This document shows positions 25,976-35,430 of a stretch of DNA of 64,000 nucleotides, piece after piece. Each line of letters opens with the position of its first letter. The first letter of the stretch is position 1. The notes under the pieces are model-generated. The model did no database searches. It saw only the letters and a program-made list of their open reading frames with translations, and had not been told where the DNA came from. The DNA lies in assembly GCF_026427775.1 (NCBI RefSeq), contig NZ_CP044532.1:4960001-5024000 (forward strand), in the 5' to 3' direction. Position numbers and translations under genes: made by a program. This DNA comes from Arthrobacter sp. CDRTa11. Lineage in GTDB: Bacteria > Actinomycetota > Actinomycetes > Actinomycetales > Micrococcaceae.

Positions 25976-25992
25976 GTTGCCTTATTAGCAAC
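25976..25992. promoter_or_regulatory. Candidate operator before the aminotransferase
   Basis: GTTGC-CTTATTA-GCAAC is a perfect 5+5 inverted repeat with an AT-rich centre, 16 bp before the aminotransferase start in a 94-bp divergent intergenic region. Confidence 0.4.
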
Positions 25993-26007
25993 TATGAGCT
26001 GTATCCT

Positions 26008-27306
26008 GTGGATGTGACCAACGAGACACTGGATGACGCAGCAGGGCTGCTGCCAGCAGAAGCCATTGACGCAATCGAACGTGCGGCCACGTCCGCCCAC
26101 CGCCACGAGAACCTGTTTTCGGAGCGCGCAGCCAACATCAAGCAATCCGCCGTCCGGGACGTTTTTGACATCTCGATGCGCCCGGGGCTGGTCTCCCTGG
26201 CAGGAGGCAGCCCGTACCTCCAGTCGCTGCCGCTTGAACGTCTGGCCGCCACGGCAGGGAGCATCATCGCCGAGAACGGCCTCACTGCGCTCCAGTACGG
26301 CAGCGGCCAAGGCACCGAGGAACTGCGGGCCCAAATCTGCGAGGTGATGGCCGCCGAAGGGATCCTGGACGCGCTTCCGCAGAACGTGGTGATCACGGCC
26401 GGGTCGCAGTCCGCCCAGGACATTGCCACCAAAGTCTTCTGCAATCCCGGAGACGTGGTGCTCGTGGAGAACCCCACCTATGTGGGGGCGCTCAATACCT
26501 TTGAGGCCTATCAGGTCCAGGTGGAAACCGTGGAAATGGACGGGTCCGGGATGGTGCCTGACCTGCTGGAGGCCAGGATCGCCGCCCTCCAGACCGCCGG
26601 GAAGAACATCAAGTTCCTTTACACGATTCCCAGCTTCAACAACCCGTCCGGAATTACCCTGGCTCCTGAGCGGCGCCAGGAGATCGTGGATATATGCCGC
26701 CGGGCGAATATCTTGGTGCTGGAGGACAACCCGTACGGCTTGCTCCGGTTTGACGGAGAGCCGCTGGAACCTCTCCGGGCCGCCAACCCCAGTGATGTGA
26801 TCTACATGGGCTCGTTCTCGAAGATTTTCGCCCCGGGCCTGCGCATCGGATGGGCGCTGGTTCCCGAGCACCTCCAGCGGCGCTACTACCTTGCAGCGGA
26901 ATCTGTCACCCTGTGCCCGCCCACCTTCAACCAGATGCTGGTGTCCGCCTATCTGCGGGACTATGACTGGAAGGGGCAGATTGAAACCTATCGAGGTTTG
27001 TATGCCCAGAGGTGCCAGGCAATGCTGGCCGCCCTGGAGGAGTACATGCCACCCGGCCTCAGCTGGACCACCCCCGAGGGCGGCTTCTTTGTGTGGGTGA
27101 CCCTGCCTGAGGGCGTGGACACCTATCCCCTGCTGAAGAAGGCGATAGATGCCGGCGTTGTGTTCATCCCCGGCGCCGCCTTCACGCCATCAGTGGAATC
27201 ATCCAATAAGCTGCGGCTCGCCTTCAGCGCCGTGCCGCCTGACGCCATCGTCGAAGGCGTGAGACGTTTGGCTCCCGTGCTGCGCGAAGCCATCGCGGCG
27301 CTGTAG
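26008..27306 (+). CDS. PLP-dependent aminotransferase (LysN/2-aminoadipate type)
   Basis: A 432-residue fold-type I aminotransferase. The first 55 residues are an acidic leader; the catalytic domain starts at DISMRPGLVSLAGGSPYLQSLP. Landmarks are LQYGSGQGTEELRAQI, NPTYVGALNTF, YTIPSFNNPSGIT, VLEDNPYG and the PLP-lysine loop MGSFSKIFAPGLRIGW. The pattern matches the 2-aminoadipate/aromatic/valine:pyruvate aminotransferases, without the N-terminal GntR HTH of MocR. Start is GTG at 26008 or GTG at 26014. It is divergent from the PEP-mutase-family gene. The amino acid substrate is undetermined. Confidence 0.88.
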   Translation: MDVTNETLDDAAGLLPAEAIDAIERAATSAHRHENLFSERAANIKQSAVRDVFDISMRPGLVSLAGGSPYLQSLPLERLAATAGSIIAENGLTALQYGSGQGTEELRAQICEVMAAEGILDALPQNVVITAGSQSAQDIATKVFCNPGDVVLVENPTYVGALNTFEAYQVQVETVEMDGSGMVPDLLEARIAALQTAGKNIKFLYTIPSFNNPSGITLAPERRQEIVDICRRANILVLEDNPYGLLRFDGEPLEPLRAANPSDVIYMGSFSKIFAPGLRIGWALVPEHLQRRYYLAAESVTLCPPTFNQMLVSAYLRDYDWKGQIETYRGLYAQRCQAMLAALEEYMPPGLSWTTPEGGFFVWVTLPEGVDTYPLLKKAIDAGVVFIPGAAFTPSVESSNKLRLAFSAVPPDAIVEGVRRLAPVLREAIAAL

Positions 27307-27377
27307 CGTTGGCCTCACTGACCAAAGTTAAGCCAGTTAGACGTTATGCCAGTTAGACATTGAGCAAAGGAGCAAAT

Positions 27378-27806
27378 ATGAGCGGAATTATTGTTGTGGG
27401 CGTCGACGGCAGCGGAACAGCCCGGAAGGCCGCCGAGGCGGCGCGCGACCTCGCTGCGGCGATGGGTGCATCGCTGCACGTGGTGTCTGCCTTTGACAGC
27501 GACCGCACCGAGGTCTTTGGCTCCGGCAGCGACCAGTGGATTGTGTCCGATGCCGACAGCGCCGAGACCGTGGCCCGCGGGGTTGCCGAATCCCTGGGGC
27601 AGGACATCAAGGTGAGCTACTCAGCAGCCCGAGGCAAGCCGGCCGATGCGCTGATCAAGGAAGCGGACCGCCTGGACGCACGCATGATCGTGGTGGGCAA
27701 CCGGAGGATGCGTGGAATTGGCCGCGTACTGGGCAGCGTGGCAAACAGCGTGGCCCACAACGCCCCCTGTGACGTCTACATCGCCAACACCTACGACGCC
27801 GACTAA
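27378..27806 (+). CDS. Universal stress protein (UspA domain)
   Basis: A 142-residue single UspA domain, cytosolic. It begins MSGIIVVGVDGSGTARKA and ends with the ATP-binding motif GNRRMRGIGRVLGSVANSVAHNAP (G-x2-G-x9-GS), so it probably binds ATP. The ATG at 27378 follows AAAGGAG. A strong terminator lies just downstream. Such proteins aid survival under starvation or oxidative stress; the specific role is unknown. Confidence 0.92.
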   Translation: MSGIIVVGVDGSGTARKAAEAARDLAAAMGASLHVVSAFDSDRTEVFGSGSDQWIVSDADSAETVARGVAESLGQDIKVSYSAARGKPADALIKEADRLDARMIVVGNRRMRGIGRVLGSVANSVAHNAPCDVYIANTYDAD

Positions 27807-27812
27807 GACTGC

Positions 27813-27857
27813 CGGACACCATGCACCCTGCCACACCGGCACCGTGCATGGTGTCCG
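27813..27857 (+). terminator. Terminator after the uspA-type gene
   Basis: A 14-bp perfect stem (CGGACACCATGCAC at 27813-27826 with 27844-27857) and 17-nt loop, followed by TTCTCACTCTC. Confidence 0.8.
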
Positions 27858-27960
27858 TTCTCACTCTCCCCGGAACTGATGTTCATCCCTCTCCGGCGAT
27901 AAAATGGAAGAGCCCCCAATGATGCGGACAGCAAGCTTCCGCCCTACCCAAGGGGTCCCC

Positions 27961-28299
27961 ATGATCGCCTTCCGGCGCCGCCACCTTGTTGGCCACGACA
28001 TCCTCCTTGCCCGCCACGGCAACCACATCTGTTCCATGCGGCTGGACCGCAGCGCCGGGCGCGTCGTGGCCCTGCTCGACGACGGAACCACCGACAGCGC
28101 GCCGAACCTCATCTCCCCCGACCTTCACCTGCCGGAGACCGTCCAGGGTGTCCTCCGTGACGACTGGAAGGTCTTTTCAGCCATTTCAGCAGCTACCGCC
28201 GGCCTGGGTGCCCTGGTGTTTGCTGCAGCCTGGTCCTTCAGCGGCACGGTCATCGATCCCACTATGGCTCAGATGATCACCACGTACCCGGCGTTCTGA
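27961..28299 (+). CDS. Small membrane-anchored protein, unknown function
   Basis: A 112-residue protein: a charged, basic N-terminus (MIAFRRRHLVGHDILL), an LVALLDDG-like turn region, then one predicted membrane helix near residues 75-97 (SAISAATAGLGALVFAAAWSF). The ATG at 27961 has AAGGGG in front; a longer frame from 27904 lacks a ribosome-binding site. It stands between the UspA terminator and the convergent bkd operon. I recognise no family. Confidence 0.6.
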   Translation: MIAFRRRHLVGHDILLARHGNHICSMRLDRSAGRVVALLDDGTTDSAPNLISPDLHLPETVQGVLRDDWKVFSAISAATAGLGALVFAAAWSFSGTVIDPTMAQMITTYPAF

Positions 28300-28387
28300 C
28301 CGCAGTTCCGATCGCCTTCCTCCGGCCGGGCCGGCGCCAGCCCGTGTGGGACTCTTCCGCGATCCCAGGGTTGGAACGGGTTCACCC

Positions 28388-29914
28388 CTAGTCCAGCAGG
28401 AGCGCCGGCTCCTCCAGGATCGCCGCTACGTCAGCCATAAAGCGGGCGGACAGATCGCCGTCCACCACCCGGTGGTCGAATGAGCCGCCCAGCGTAGTGA
28501 TCCAGCGGGGGATGACTTCGCCATCCAGCACCCAGGGCTTCTGCTTGATGGTTCCAAAAGCAACGATGGCCACTTCGCCCGGGTTGATGATGGGGGTCCC
28601 GGTATCGATCCCCAGGGCACCGATATTGGTGATGGTGAGGGTCCCGCCCTGCATTTCCGCCGGCTGGGTCTTGCCGGCCCTGGCGGTGGTGGCGAGGTTG
28701 TTCAGAGCCAGCGCCAGCTCCTTCAGCGAGAGGTCCTGCGCGTCCTTGATGTTCGGCACCATCAGCCCGCGCGGGGTGGCGGCCGCGATACCCAGGTTCA
28801 TATAGTGCTTGACATGGATCTCGGCGTTGTCGGCGTTGTCCACCCACGTCGCATTGACGCTGGGGTTCCGGGCGGCGGCCCAGATGACGGCCTTGGCCAG
28901 GATCAGCAGCGGGGAGACTTTGATGCCCTCGAAGTCACGCGAGGCCTTGAGCCGCTTGACGAACTCCATGGTGCGGCTGGCGTCCACATCCACGAAGATG
29001 CTGACATGCGGTGCCGCGAAGGCAGACTCCACCATCGCCTTGGCCGTTGCCTTACGGACACCCTTGACGGGAATGACTTCGATCCGCTGGTCCTGCGGCT
29101 TTCCGGCCTTGCCCCAGAATCCTTCGGCCAGGTCCAGTTCCGCGTCGCGCTGGGCCTGGTAGCTGACCAGGTCTTCCCGGGTGACTTCACCCCGGGAGCC
29201 CGTCGCCACAACATCGGCCAGGTCAATGCCCAGGTCCCGGGCGATTTTCCGCACCGGCGGCTTCGCCAGCACCCGGTTGACCAGGCCCGTGATGGTCCCG
29301 CCGAGTGTGGGGCGGTTGTCCAGCGGCTCGTCCAGTTCAGGGGCAGCCGTCATTTGCGCTGCCGCGTTGGCTGCCGTGTTGACTGTGGCAGTGGCTGCCG
29401 CCGACCCTGCGGGGACAGGAGCCGGCTCAGCCGCTGCTGAAACAGATGCTGCGGTGTTGGCGGCTGCGGTGTTGGCGGTAGGCGAGGCCTTGCGCGGACG
29501 CCGTTTGACGGCGTCGGCCTTGGGCCCGGAACCCACCAGCGGGCCGCCGGCCAAAGCGTTGTCCGCCAGGGCACTCTCCGCCGTGCCGCCGTCGGGCTCG
29601 GGAAGCTTGCCGTACAACGGCTGGACCGGCGTTGCGGGGGCGGGGACATCCGCCGGCGTCGGATCACCGGAAACGGCGTCGGAGACGCTGATAATGGCTG
29701 TGCCGACGTCGATGGTCACCCCCTCGGGGACAAGCAGCTCTGTTACCGTCCCGGCAAAGGGCGAAGGCAGCTCCACCAATGATTTAGCGGTTTCGATTTC
29801 GCACAGGACGTCATTGATGGCAACGGTGTCACCGGGTTTGACTTTCCAGGAGACGATTTCAGCCTCGGTCAGACCTTCGCCCACGTCAGGCAGGTTGAAT
29901 TTGTTGAGAGTCAT
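28388..29914 (-). CDS. bkdC: Branched-chain 2-oxoacid dehydrogenase E2 (dihydrolipoyl acyltransferase)
   Basis: The 508-residue E2 core that moves the acyl group to CoA. Order: one lipoyl domain (residues 1-80, lipoylated K44 in [12 protein letters not shown]), an Ala/Pro-rich flexible linker (about 90-195), the E1/E3-binding domain ([19 protein letters not shown]), then the catalytic domain with the active-site signature [16 protein letters not shown] near the C-terminus. It is the last gene of the operon after E1 alpha and beta. The branched-chain assignment rests on the E1 partners; pyruvate-type E2 is less likely. E3 (lipoamide dehydrogenase) is not adjacent. Confidence 0.9.
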   Translation of the reverse strand: MTLNKFNLPDVGEGLTEAEIVSWKVKPGDTVAINDVLCEIETAKSLVELPSPFAGTVTELLVPEGVTIDVGTAIISVSDAVSGDPTPADVPAPATPVQPLYGKLPEPDGGTAESALADNALAGGPLVGSGPKADAVKRRPRKASPTANTAAANTAASVSAAAEPAPVPAGSAAATATVNTAANAAAQMTAAPELDEPLDNRPTLGGTITGLVNRVLAKPPVRKIARDLGIDLADVVATGSRGEVTREDLVSYQAQRDAELDLAEGFWGKAGKPQDQRIEVIPVKGVRKATAKAMVESAFAAPHVSIFVDVDASRTMEFVKRLKASRDFEGIKVSPLLILAKAVIWAAARNPSVNATWVDNADNAEIHVKHYMNLGIAAATPRGLMVPNIKDAQDLSLKELALALNNLATTARAGKTQPAEMQGGTLTITNIGALGIDTGTPIINPGEVAIVAFGTIKQKPWVLDGEVIPRWITTLGGSFDHRVVDGDLSARFMADVAAILEEPALLLD

Positions 29915-29943
29915 GGTGTCCTCTGTTTCAGCAAGGTTCTGTC

Positions 29944-30924
29944 CTAGTACGCCATGGCGCGGTCCAGCGCCTCGAGGATCCGGTCGATGTCCGGAAGGTA
30001 GTCTTCTTCGACCTTCGCCACGGGATAGGGCATGTGGAAACCGCCCACCCGGATGACGGGGGCCTCAAGCGACAGGAAGGCCCGCTCGCTGATTCGGGCG
30101 GCGATCTCCCCGCCCAGGCCGCCAAAGGTTGGTGCCTCGTGGGCAACAATCAGCCGTCCGGTCTTGGTGACGGACTCGGTGACGGTATCGAAATCGATGG
30201 GCGAGAGGGACCTGAGGTCGATCACTTCCACATTGCGTCCGTCCTCGGCCGCGGCGTTTGCGGCGGCGAGGGCCACCGGAACCAGGGGGCCATACGCCAC
30301 GATGGTGGCATCCGTGCCCTCGCGGAGAACGTGCGCCTTGAATGGGTCAGCAGCCGTACCCGCCTCCTGGACATCAACCTCTCCCTTGAGCCAGTAGCGG
30401 CGCTTGGGTTCGAAGATGATGATGGGGTCCTGGCAATCGACAGCCTGCTGGATCATCCAGTAGGCGTCGTGCGGATTGGACGGTGTGATGATACGCAGGC
30501 CAGCGGTGTGGGCGAAGAGCGCCTCAGGTGATTCCGAATGGTGCTCAACGGAACCGATGCCGCCGCCGTAAGGGATCCGAATGACCACCGGGACGGTGAG
30601 GTTTCCGTTGCTGCGGGCATGCATTTTGGCCAGCTGCGTGGTGATTTGGTTGAAGCCCGGGAACACAAAGCCGTCAAACTGGATTTCACAGACTGGGCTG
30701 TAGCCCCGCAGTGCCAGCCCGATCGCAGTGCCGATGATGCCGGACTCCGCGAGTGGTGTGTCCACCACCCTGTCGGGGCCAAACTCAGCGATCAAACCAT
30801 CGGTAACGCGGTAGACGCCGCCGAGTGGCCCGATGTCCTCGCCCATGAGCAGGGATTTCGGATTATTGGCCAGGGCTGCGCGGAGGCCTTCGTTGATTGC
30901 CTTGGCAATAGTCATGGTGGTCAT
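29944..30924 (-). CDS. bkdB: Branched-chain 2-oxoacid dehydrogenase E1 beta subunit
   Basis: A 326-residue transketolase-like subunit that, with E1 alpha, decarboxylates 2-oxoacids from Val, Leu and Ile using thiamine diphosphate. Signatures are [62 protein letters not shown] and [11 protein letters not shown]. Its start overlaps the E1 alpha stop by 4 bp (ATGA), so subunits should be made in equal amounts. In actinobacteria these complexes supply branched acyl-CoA primers for membrane fatty acids as well as catabolism. Confidence 0.93.
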   Translation of the reverse strand: MTTMTIAKAINEGLRAALANNPKSLLMGEDIGPLGGVYRVTDGLIAEFGPDRVVDTPLAESGIIGTAIGLALRGYSPVCEIQFDGFVFPGFNQITTQLAKMHARSNGNLTVPVVIRIPYGGGIGSVEHHSESPEALFAHTAGLRIITPSNPHDAYWMIQQAVDCQDPIIIFEPKRRYWLKGEVDVQEAGTAADPFKAHVLREGTDATIVAYGPLVPVALAAANAAAEDGRNVEVIDLRSLSPIDFDTVTESVTKTGRLIVAHEAPTFGGLGGEIAARISERAFLSLEAPVIRVGGFHMPYPVAKVEEDYLPDIDRILEALDRAMAY

Positions 30925-32183
30925 CGGCTGCCTGCCTCCGTGTCTGCCTGTGTGCCGGGGCCGGCGTCTGCCCCTTCATCCGAGTCACCAGCGGCAAAGC
31001 CTGCACTATATTCTTCAAACCACGCCAGTTCCTCAGCGACCAGCGGGTGGGCCTCCACGTAGGTATTGGCGAAGGCATTGCGGATGTCCGGGGTTTCCAG
31101 GTCATGCGTGGTGCGCCTGACATAGGACGCAAGTTCGTCGCCGTCAGCCTTGACCTGGGCAAAGAAGTCGTCGTCGGCCAGATGCTGGGTGCGCAGGTAC
31201 TTCTCCAGCCGGATCAGTGGATCCTTGGCCCGCCAGGAGTCCTCCTCGGCGGATTCGCGGTACTTGGTGGGGTCATCCGCGGTGGTGTGGGCGCCCAACC
31301 GGTAGGTAAAGGCCTCGATCAGGACCGGGCCCTTGCCTTGGCGCGCGTGGTCCAGCGCCCACTCGGTCACGGCGTGCACGGCGATGACGTCGTTGCCGTC
31401 CACCCGGATACCCGGGAAGCCGTAACCCTTGGCCCGGTTGGACAGCGGGATCCGGGTCTGGACAGTGCTCGGCACTGAAATGGCCCAGTGGTTGTTCTGG
31501 CAAAAGAACACCACGGGGGCGTTGAAGGATGAGGCGAACACCATGGACTCGTGGACGTCACCCTCTGAGCTGGCACCGTCGCCGTAGTAGGCCATGACCG
31601 CTGCGGCAGGTTCGGTGCGCGCCGGATCGGACGTGGCAGCAAGCTTCTGGTCGCGCTGGATGCCCATGGCGTAACCCACTGCGTGCAGGGTTTGGGCCGC
31701 GAGGACAAGCGTGTAGAGGTGGAAATTGGTGTCTTTGGGGTTCCAGCCGCCATTGGACACCCCCCTGAACTGGCGCAGCAGTTCGGCCAGGTCCACATTG
31801 CGGGTCAGGGCTACGCCGTGCTCGCGGTAGGTGGGGAAGATGTAGTCCTGGGGCTGGCTGGCGCGTCCGGAGCCGATTTGAGCGGCTTCCTGGCCTGTCA
31901 GGGGAACCCACAAAGCAAGCTGGCCCTGCCGCTGCAGAGCGGTGGCTTCCACGTCGAACCGGCGGATCGCTGCCATATCGGCATACAGTCGGCGCAGCTT
32001 TTCAGGGTCCAACTTTTCGGCATATTCACTGAAGACGGGATGTGTGCCAAGCTTCCCCTCCGGGCAAAGAAGCTGGACCATAGGGGCCGGCGGCTCGCCC
32101 ATGGCGGCCTCGGCCTCAGCCTCAAGCTGGTCGTCTACTGCAGTTCCATCGAACTCGGTGGAGGGCAGATGTGTGGCGCCCAT
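30921..32183 (-). CDS. bkdA: Branched-chain 2-oxoacid dehydrogenase E1 alpha subunit
   Basis: A 420-residue thiamine-diphosphate-binding subunit. The TPP/Mg motif is AYYGDGASSEGDVHESMVFAS followed by VVFFCQNNHWAISVP. RLGAHTTADDPTKYR is the regulatory-loop region of the alpha subunit. An acidic tail follows. It is the first gene of the three-gene operon, with a 148-bp leader containing an unusual nested palindrome (32231-32272). The length exceeds pyruvate E1 alpha subunits because of about 35 extra residues at the N-terminus, as in other actinobacterial BkdA proteins. Confidence 0.93.
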   Translation of the reverse strand: MGATHLPSTEFDGTAVDDQLEAEAEAAMGEPPAPMVQLLCPEGKLGTHPVFSEYAEKLDPEKLRRLYADMAAIRRFDVEATALQRQGQLALWVPLTGQEAAQIGSGRASQPQDYIFPTYREHGVALTRNVDLAELLRQFRGVSNGGWNPKDTNFHLYTLVLAAQTLHAVGYAMGIQRDQKLAATSDPARTEPAAAVMAYYGDGASSEGDVHESMVFASSFNAPVVFFCQNNHWAISVPSTVQTRIPLSNRAKGYGFPGIRVDGNDVIAVHAVTEWALDHARQGKGPVLIEAFTYRLGAHTTADDPTKYRESAEEDSWRAKDPLIRLEKYLRTQHLADDDFFAQVKADGDELASYVRRTTHDLETPDIRNAFANTYVEAHPLVAEELAWFEEYSAGFAAGDSDEGADAGPGTQADTEAGSR

Positions 32184-32230
32184 ACCGTCTCCTTGCTTGC
32201 CGCATGCGGATGCGTTGCAATGTCGCTGGG

Positions 32231-32272
32231 ATATATGCCTTAATGGGAATGCATTCCATGGTGGGCATATAT
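32231..32272. promoter_or_regulatory. Nested palindrome, candidate operator of the bkd operon
   Basis: Outer arms ATATATGCC (32231-32239) and GGCATATAT (32264-32272) share the exact centre of an inner perfect palindrome GGAATGCATTCC (32246-32257). The stretch is AT-rich against its surroundings and lies 48 bp before bkdA. Its shape suits an Lrp/AsnC- or BkdR-type protein, but no such gene is in the window. Confidence 0.6.
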
Positions 32273-32331
32273 ATGGCTTACTGGTCCTTACTTTATCTTC
32301 AGTAGGTAGCGCAGCCGCAACACGTTAAGCG

Positions 32332-33450
32332 CTAGGAACGGCGTGGCGGCTTTGTATAGTTCGCACACAGTTGGAGGAAGCGCGTGTTCGCCTCCACCTC
32401 ACCGATGCTCACCCGGACGCCTTCGTTTCCGAACGCGCGCACCGAGAGTGCCTGGGTAGCCGCCAGTTCGGCAAATTCCCCACTGTTGGCTCCCATTGCC
32501 AGCCAGACAAAGTTGCCCTGCGCCTCCGGAACAAACCATCCCAGCTCCTTCAGCCCTGCCGTCACCCTGTCGCGTTCATCCACCAGGCTTTGTACCCTTT
32601 CTACAACCTGGGGGTAGTTCTGGAGGGAAACGATGGCCGCGCGCTCGGCGATTTGGGAGACCGCGAAGGGCGTGGCTGCCACTCTCAGGTGCTGCGTCAG
32701 TTCCGGGTTGGAGATGCTGTAGCCCACCCGAAGCCCGGCCAGGCCATGGGCCTTGGAGAAGGTCCGGAGCACCACCACGTTGGGATACTTGCGGTACATC
32801 GAGATGCCGTCCACCGCGTCTTCGGCCCGGACAAACTCCTGGTATGCCTCATCGATGACAACAACGACGTCTGACGGGACCGCCTGGATGAACCGTTCCG
32901 TTTCCGCCGTGGTCAGGATGGGCCCGGTGGGGTTGTTGGGCGTGCAGAGCAGGATGACTTTGGTGCGAACCGTAACGGCCGCCGCCATGGACTCAAGATC
33001 GTGCCGGCCGTCAGGGGTAACGGGGATGACAACGCCAGTGGCACCCACCAGTCCCACGCTGATCGGATAGGCCTCAAAGGAGCGCCAGGCATAAATAACT
33101 TCATCAGCTTTTCCGTCATCGTTCTGGCCGGCGAAGGTGGCCAGCAGTTGATTCAGGGCGCCCAGGCTGCCGGCGCCGGTAACAATGTCTTCCGCGGGGA
33201 CATCCAGGAACTCGGCCAGCGCGGCACGAAGCTTGCTGCTCAGCGGGTCCGGGTATCGGTTGAAGTCTGTCTGGTGCGCAATAGCGTCCACAACGGCAGG
33301 AAGCGGAGGCAGCGGGTTCTCATTCGAGGAAAGCTTGTAGCTTGCCAGCCCGTCAACGGCGACGGGTGGTTTGCCTGCGGCGTAGCGGGGAAGCCGGCCT
33401 ATTACCGGGCGCGGGTGTACTCCCCCAGCCAGGGTCTCTGATGAAGTCAT
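32332..33450 (-). CDS. HisC-like aminotransferase (histidinol-phosphate or aromatic)
   Basis: A 372-residue class I/II aminotransferase of the HisC branch. Landmarks are YKLSSNENPLPPLPAV, TGAGSLGALNQLLATFAG, CTPNNPTGPILT, VVVIDEAYQEFV and LRTFSKAHGLAGLRVGY (PLP lysine). In actinobacteria such genes outside the his operon are often aromatic aminotransferases (Pat/HisC2). The ATG at 33450 gives the usual length. It is on the same strand as, and upstream of, the bkd operon but separated by a 148-bp promoter region. Aromatic keto acids or histidinol phosphate are both possible substrates. Confidence 0.82.
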   Translation of the reverse strand: MTSSETLAGGVHPRPVIGRLPRYAAGKPPVAVDGLASYKLSSNENPLPPLPAVVDAIAHQTDFNRYPDPLSSKLRAALAEFLDVPAEDIVTGAGSLGALNQLLATFAGQNDDGKADEVIYAWRSFEAYPISVGLVGATGVVIPVTPDGRHDLESMAAAVTVRTKVILLCTPNNPTGPILTTAETERFIQAVPSDVVVVIDEAYQEFVRAEDAVDGISMYRKYPNVVVLRTFSKAHGLAGLRVGYSISNPELTQHLRVAATPFAVSQIAERAAIVSLQNYPQVVERVQSLVDERDRVTAGLKELGWFVPEAQGNFVWLAMGANSGEFAELAATQALSVRAFGNEGVRVSIGEVEANTRFLQLCANYTKPPRRS

Positions 33451-33542
33451 GCCAACTAGCCTACTTCTCTGGGACTGGGTCGCAGGGTGGCAGCCTTTGA
33501 TTCCCACAGGGCTCACTCAGGACAGTGTGAAAGCATTGGCGC

Positions 33543-33971
33543 ATGCGCTCTTTCATTGTTCGGATCCTCATCAACGGGCTGGCCCTCTGGATTGCCAGCT
33601 GGATCCTGCCCGGCATGGACATTTCTACGTCGGCCGCCACTGAAGCCGTGGCCAAGACCGGGGTGACCCAAGGAACGGACACCCTCGGGATCATCGGGGC
33701 CTACTTGTTCATAGGCGTGATCTTCGGAGTGGTCAACGCGTTTGTGAGGCCGCTTGTCAGTCTCCTGTCCCTGCCCATCACCATCCTCACGCTGGGCCTG
33801 TTCACCATCGTCATCAATGCAGCCATGCTCTACCTGACCTCCTGGATCAGCAGCTACACCCCGGTGCACTTCACCATTGACTCCTTCTTTTGGACAGCTG
33901 TGCTGGCAGCCATCATCATCACAGTCATTTCCCTTGTAGCGGGAAGGCTCCCGGGCGCGCGGAAGCGATGA
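33543..33971 (+). CDS. PF04020-type four-helix membrane protein (phage-holin-like family)
   Basis: A 142-residue integral membrane protein with four predicted helices. It begins MRSFIVRILINGLALWIASWILPG and has the family core IIGAYLFIGVIFGVVNAFVRPLVSLLSLPI in the middle, then a last helix near 115-135. This is the chromosomal YvlD/phage-holin-4 superfamily, common in bacteria and not evidence for a prophage. It is convergent with the esterase gene, whose stop lies 4 bp away. Function is unknown. Confidence 0.85.
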   Translation: MRSFIVRILINGLALWIASWILPGMDISTSAATEAVAKTGVTQGTDTLGIIGAYLFIGVIFGVVNAFVRPLVSLLSLPITILTLGLFTIVINAAMLYLTSWISSYTPVHFTIDSFFWTAVLAAIIITVISLVAGRLPGARKR

Positions 33972-33975
33972 GAGC

Positions 33976-35430
33976 CTAACCAGCGGGTGGCCTCGGTGGG
34001 GATTGAGGTTTGGGATTCGGCACTGTCAGCGGCGTGGACTGCGGATCCGGCGGTTTCTGCCTGTTAAGTGAGAATCGGGTGGCAGTGGCTGTCCCTCCTG
34101 CTCCGAGCACGCCGCCCAGTATGGCGGTGGACGCCACGAGCGAAGGATCCTCACTCGCCTCGACCTGCCGGGCGCCCTCCACATAGCCGCTGAGCCGGTG
34201 CCCCGGGCCCAGGCCAAATTCCTCGCCTTCCGGGATCCGGGCCGGGTCGGTGAGGGTTACGGTGACACGGTCCACGGTGTCAGGACTGGGGGTTCCATCG
34301 CTCCCGGGAACCCAATCCTGCCTGTGTTCCAGATGCATGCTGCTGATGCCTGCGGCAGGAGTGATCCCGCCTACCGGGGATCCGGCGGTCAGCACATATT
34401 TCACGTCGTACTCGTCCAGGAAGAGCTCGTCGGCTGCCAGGTTCATGGCGTGGACACCGCCCTGGCTGTAACCCACTGCTACGACAGGCGATCCCTTCTC
34501 GGCTCCGGCCGCCTGCAGGGCTTGGAGAACGGCTGCATTCACCTCGGCCGACCCATAGCCCAATCCTTCCCCGATTCCTGCCAGATCAAAGGGATTGGTC
34601 CCGCCCACCTCGGTTTCTGTCTGCGTGCCAGGAATCACCACGACATAGGCTTTCTGCCCGCCGTTGTCCACCTCAATGACTTCGATGTAACCTTGGCCCC
34701 GCTCATCAACAGCCCGGGCACGTTCCAAGAGACCGGCGGTTGAAGCATCCAGTTCCAAGGGCAGGGACTCTTCCCGGTCCACGCTGACCGGACGCGGCTT
34801 CAGCACGGGTGCGGACTGCCTTGCCAGGGCCCTGATCAGGGGAGCTGCAACCGAGATGTGCTTTCCCGCCGCCAGGTCCGCCGCCAAAGCCGTGACAAAG
34901 TGTGCCGGCGACGAGAATGCCAAGAACGCACCCATGGTGACAGGGACGTTGCCTGCCACAATTTCCGCGACTTCCCTGTTGGGTACCGGGCCAAGTCCAA
35001 GATCGGCAACCTGCTGCCCCAGCAACTCCCAGCTTGTCAGCCTGAGGCCAAGTCCATGAACGACGTTCGCCAATGCTTCTGCGGACTCGTAGTCCTGCTT
35101 GCTGGCACGCACTTGGCGACTGATCCGCTGCAGCTCCGTACGGACTGCCTGGACGCTGCGCCGGGCCTCGCCCACTGAAATGATTGCTTCCGTACCCGAG
35201 TAGCGTGAATCATTTTGGTACGGGGACATGTCCTCCCAGATGTGGTGCATTTCCACTTCCACTGCGCTGAGCTCACTCGCCAGGACGTCGAGCTTCTCTG
35301 CCCCACCCATGAGTTCCTCAAGCTGGAAGCTGATCCCCCCGACTCCGCCGGAAATTACCAGGCCGCCATCACGGGCAGGGCCAGCCAGCCCGAGAGGGCC
35401 TCCACTGCCCGAAGGCGTCACTTCTGACAT
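33976..35430 (-). CDS. WXG-like/alpha-beta-hydrolase protein, possible secreted-type esterase
   Basis: A 484-residue protein of unknown role. Residues about 35-130 are a helical, heptad-rich region with an ESX-like HHIWEDM tryptophan. A low-complexity middle follows. Residues about 240-415 form a lipase-like alpha/beta domain with nucleophile elbow VVAVGYSQGG (S322); D372 and H411 are the likely partners in the triad. The last 40 residues are Pro-rich. No signal peptide is visible. The gene overlaps by one base the small WXG-like gene before it, so they form a pair. Type VII-secreted lipases with an N-terminal helical domain have this design, but no secretion genes are nearby. Confidence 0.65.
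   Translation of the reverse strand: MSEVTPSGSGGPLGLAGPARDGGLVISGGVGGISFQLEELMGGAEKLDVLASELSAVEVEMHHIWEDMSPYQNDSRYSGTEAIISVGEARRSVQAVRTELQRISRQVRASKQDYESAEALANVVHGLGLRLTSWELLGQQVADLGLGPVPNREVAEIVAGNVPVTMGAFLAFSSPAHFVTALAADLAAGKHISVAAPLIRALARQSAPVLKPRPVSVDREESLPLELDASTAGLLERARAVDERGQGYIEVIEVDNGGQKAYVVVIPGTQTETEVGGTNPFDLAGIGEGLGYGSAEVNAAVLQALQAAGAEKGSPVVAVGYSQGGVHAMNLAADELFLDEYDVKYVLTAGSPVGGITPAAGISSMHLEHRQDWVPGSDGTPSPDTVDRVTVTLTDPARIPEGEEFGLGPGHRLSGYVEGARQVEASEDPSLVASTAILGGVLGAGGTATATRFSLNRQKPPDPQSTPLTVPNPKPQSPPRPPAG

Noticed and set aside
33543-33971. Phage remnant suggested by the holin-like protein
   Set aside because: This family is common in bacterial chromosomes; there is no lysin, integrase or other phage gene nearby.
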